The position numbers and the translations under genes were made by a program. From Bacteroidales bacterium (GTDB lineage Bacteria > Bacteroidota > Bacteroidia > Bacteroidales > P3): 7,619 nucleotides of DNA. Below the pieces are notes generated by a model. It was given only the letters and a program-made list of their open reading frames with translations. It was not told the origin of the DNA and ran no database searches. Location of the stretch: NCBI GenBank assembly GCA_031286005.1, contig JAITVC010000255.1:1-7619 (forward strand). The letters run 5' to 3'. Of the stretch, positions 6,635-7,619 are shown piece after piece; position 1 is the first letter of the stretch; every line of letters begins with the position of its first letter.

Positions 6635-7619
6635 TTACGAAATTTTCGACCAAACTGTTCCACCAAACACATGGCGAAGATAGCGGTTTAATTCTGTGTG
6701 TTGAGGTTGGGTTAAATCCGGGTCGGTATTCAGTACCTGTTCTGCAGCCACACGTGCAGCACGAATAATACGTTCGTCTTTGACCAAATCGGCCAATTTG
6801 AAATTCAACGCACCGCTTTGCTGTGTACCTTGAATATCGCCGGGGCCACGTAATTGCAAGTCAACTTCGGCAATTTTAAAGCCATCGTTGGTCTTTACCA
6901 TCGTATCAATGCGCTGTTTGGCTTCATTGCTCAATTTGTGATGAGACATCAGAATGCAATAGCTTTGGTCTGCGCCGCGTCCCACGCGTCCACGCAGCTG
7001 GTGTAGCTGGGAAAGCCCAAACCGTTCGGCATTCTCAATTACCATCACCGAAGCATTCGGCACATCCACACCTACTTCAATAACGGTTGTTGAAACCATG
7101 ATTTGTGTTTTATTCTCCACAAACAGTTTCATACCCAAATCCTTTTCAGCTTGCGGCATTTTACCATGCAAAATGCTGACTTGAAATTCCGGACGGGGAA
7201 ATTCCGCACACATGGTAAAATAACCTTCTTCCAAATCTTTTAAATCCAATTTCTCGGACTCTTTGATGAGCGGATAGACCACATAAACCTGTCGCCCTTT
7301 GCGGATTTCCTGCTTGAGAAAGGCATACATATTAAGACGTGAATTGTCGTATCGATGTAGGGTTTGGATGGGTTTACGATTGGGAGGTAGTTCATCAATC
7401 ACAGATGTGTCCAAGTCGCCATAAAGCGTCATTGCGAGGGTGCGGGGAATAGGCGTTGCCGTCATCACCAAAATATGCGGTGGAAATTGACTTTTAGCCC
7501 AAAGTTTTGAACGCTGTGCCACACCAAACCGATGTTGCTCATCAATGATGCAAAGACCGAGTTTCTGAAATTGCACCGCATCTTCAATCAGTGCATGTGT
7601 ACCGATAAGTATTTGAATA
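6635..7619 (-). CDS. recG: ATP-dependent DNA helicase RecG, C-terminal part (truncated by window edge)
   Basis: RecG is a double-strand DNA translocase that remodels stalled replication forks, D-loops, R-loops and Holliday junctions in the cytoplasm. The 327 complete codons visible are roughly the C-terminal half of a protein usually near 700 residues; the N-terminal wedge domain and Walker A lie beyond the right edge. The reading frame is open to the edge, where the residues read ILIGTHALIEDAVQFQKLG, typical of RecG just before motif II. Visible motifs are DEQHRF (7526-7543), MTATPIPR (motif III, 7442-7465), STTVIEVGVDVP (motif V, 7058-7093), QLRGRVGRG (motif VI, 6974-7000) and the RecG-specific LRGPGDIQGTQQSG block (around 6812-6860). 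The GTG at 7576 is an internal valine, not the start. The stop is TAA at 6637-6635. No intrinsic terminator is apparent between its end and the tRNA-Asp promoter on the same strand, so some read-through into the tRNA is possible. Confidence 0.97.
   Translation of the reverse strand, partial: IQILIGTHALIEDAVQFQKLGLCIIDEQHRFGVAQRSKLWAKSQFPPHILVMTATPIPRTLAMTLYGDLDTSVIDELPPNRKPIQTLHRYDNSRLNMYAFLKQEIRKGRQVYVVYPLIKESEKLDLKDLEEGYFTMCAEFPRPEFQVSILHGKMPQAEKDLGMKLFVENKTQIMVSTTVIEVGVDVPNASVMVIENAERFGLSQLHQLRGRVGRGADQSYCILMSHHKLSNEAKQRIDTMVKTNDGFKIAEVDLQLRGPGDIQGTQQSGALNFKLADLVKDERIIRAARVAAEQVLNTDPDLTQPQHTELNRYLRHVFGGTVWSKIS

Noticed and set aside
7574..7576. GTG as the start of a 313-residue RecG-like protein
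   Set aside because: The reading frame stays open to the window edge with typical RecG sequence, so this GTG is an internal valine codon.

Overview
The window comes from a bacterium of the phylum Bacteroidota (Bacteroidetes), probably Bacteroidales-like. Three places carry the characteristic -7 element TAnnTTTG, two of them with a TTTG -33 element exactly 20 bases upstream. Shine-Dalgarno sequences are absent or weak, and the tRNA does not encode CCA. Base composition is moderately AT-rich, and intergenic DNA is very AT-rich.

Layout, left to right. Positions 1-200 are non-coding: a degenerate 12-bp tandem repeat that runs off the left edge, a pair of 12-bp direct repeats, and a promoter. Positions 201-1202 (+) encode an exported serine alpha/beta hydrolase. 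A 112-bp gap holds a textbook promoter for a two-gene unit: a PcrA/UvrD-type helicase (1315-3687) and, after 9 bp, an AddB-like PD-(D/E)XK nuclease (3697-6381). A convergent intergenic region follows, with a hairpin that should terminate transcription from both sides. Next come a tRNA-Asp(GTC) gene on the minus strand (6461-6534), its own promoter (6562-6593), and the C-terminal half of recG on the minus strand (6635 to the right edge, truncated).

Functionally this is mostly a housekeeping replication and recombination repair neighbourhood. PcrA translocates on and clears DNA, the AddB-like protein processes double-strand ends, and RecG remodels forks and branched DNA. The hydrolase is the outlier: it is predicted to be exported, sits behind the repeat tract, has its own promoter and uses different arginine codons.

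I did not find a clearly undescribed system. The points most worth a second look are the tight pairing of a PcrA-type helicase, rather than an AddA-type helicase-nuclease, with the AddB-like nuclease; the 12-bp repeat array at the left edge; and the very compact tRNA-Asp transcription unit.
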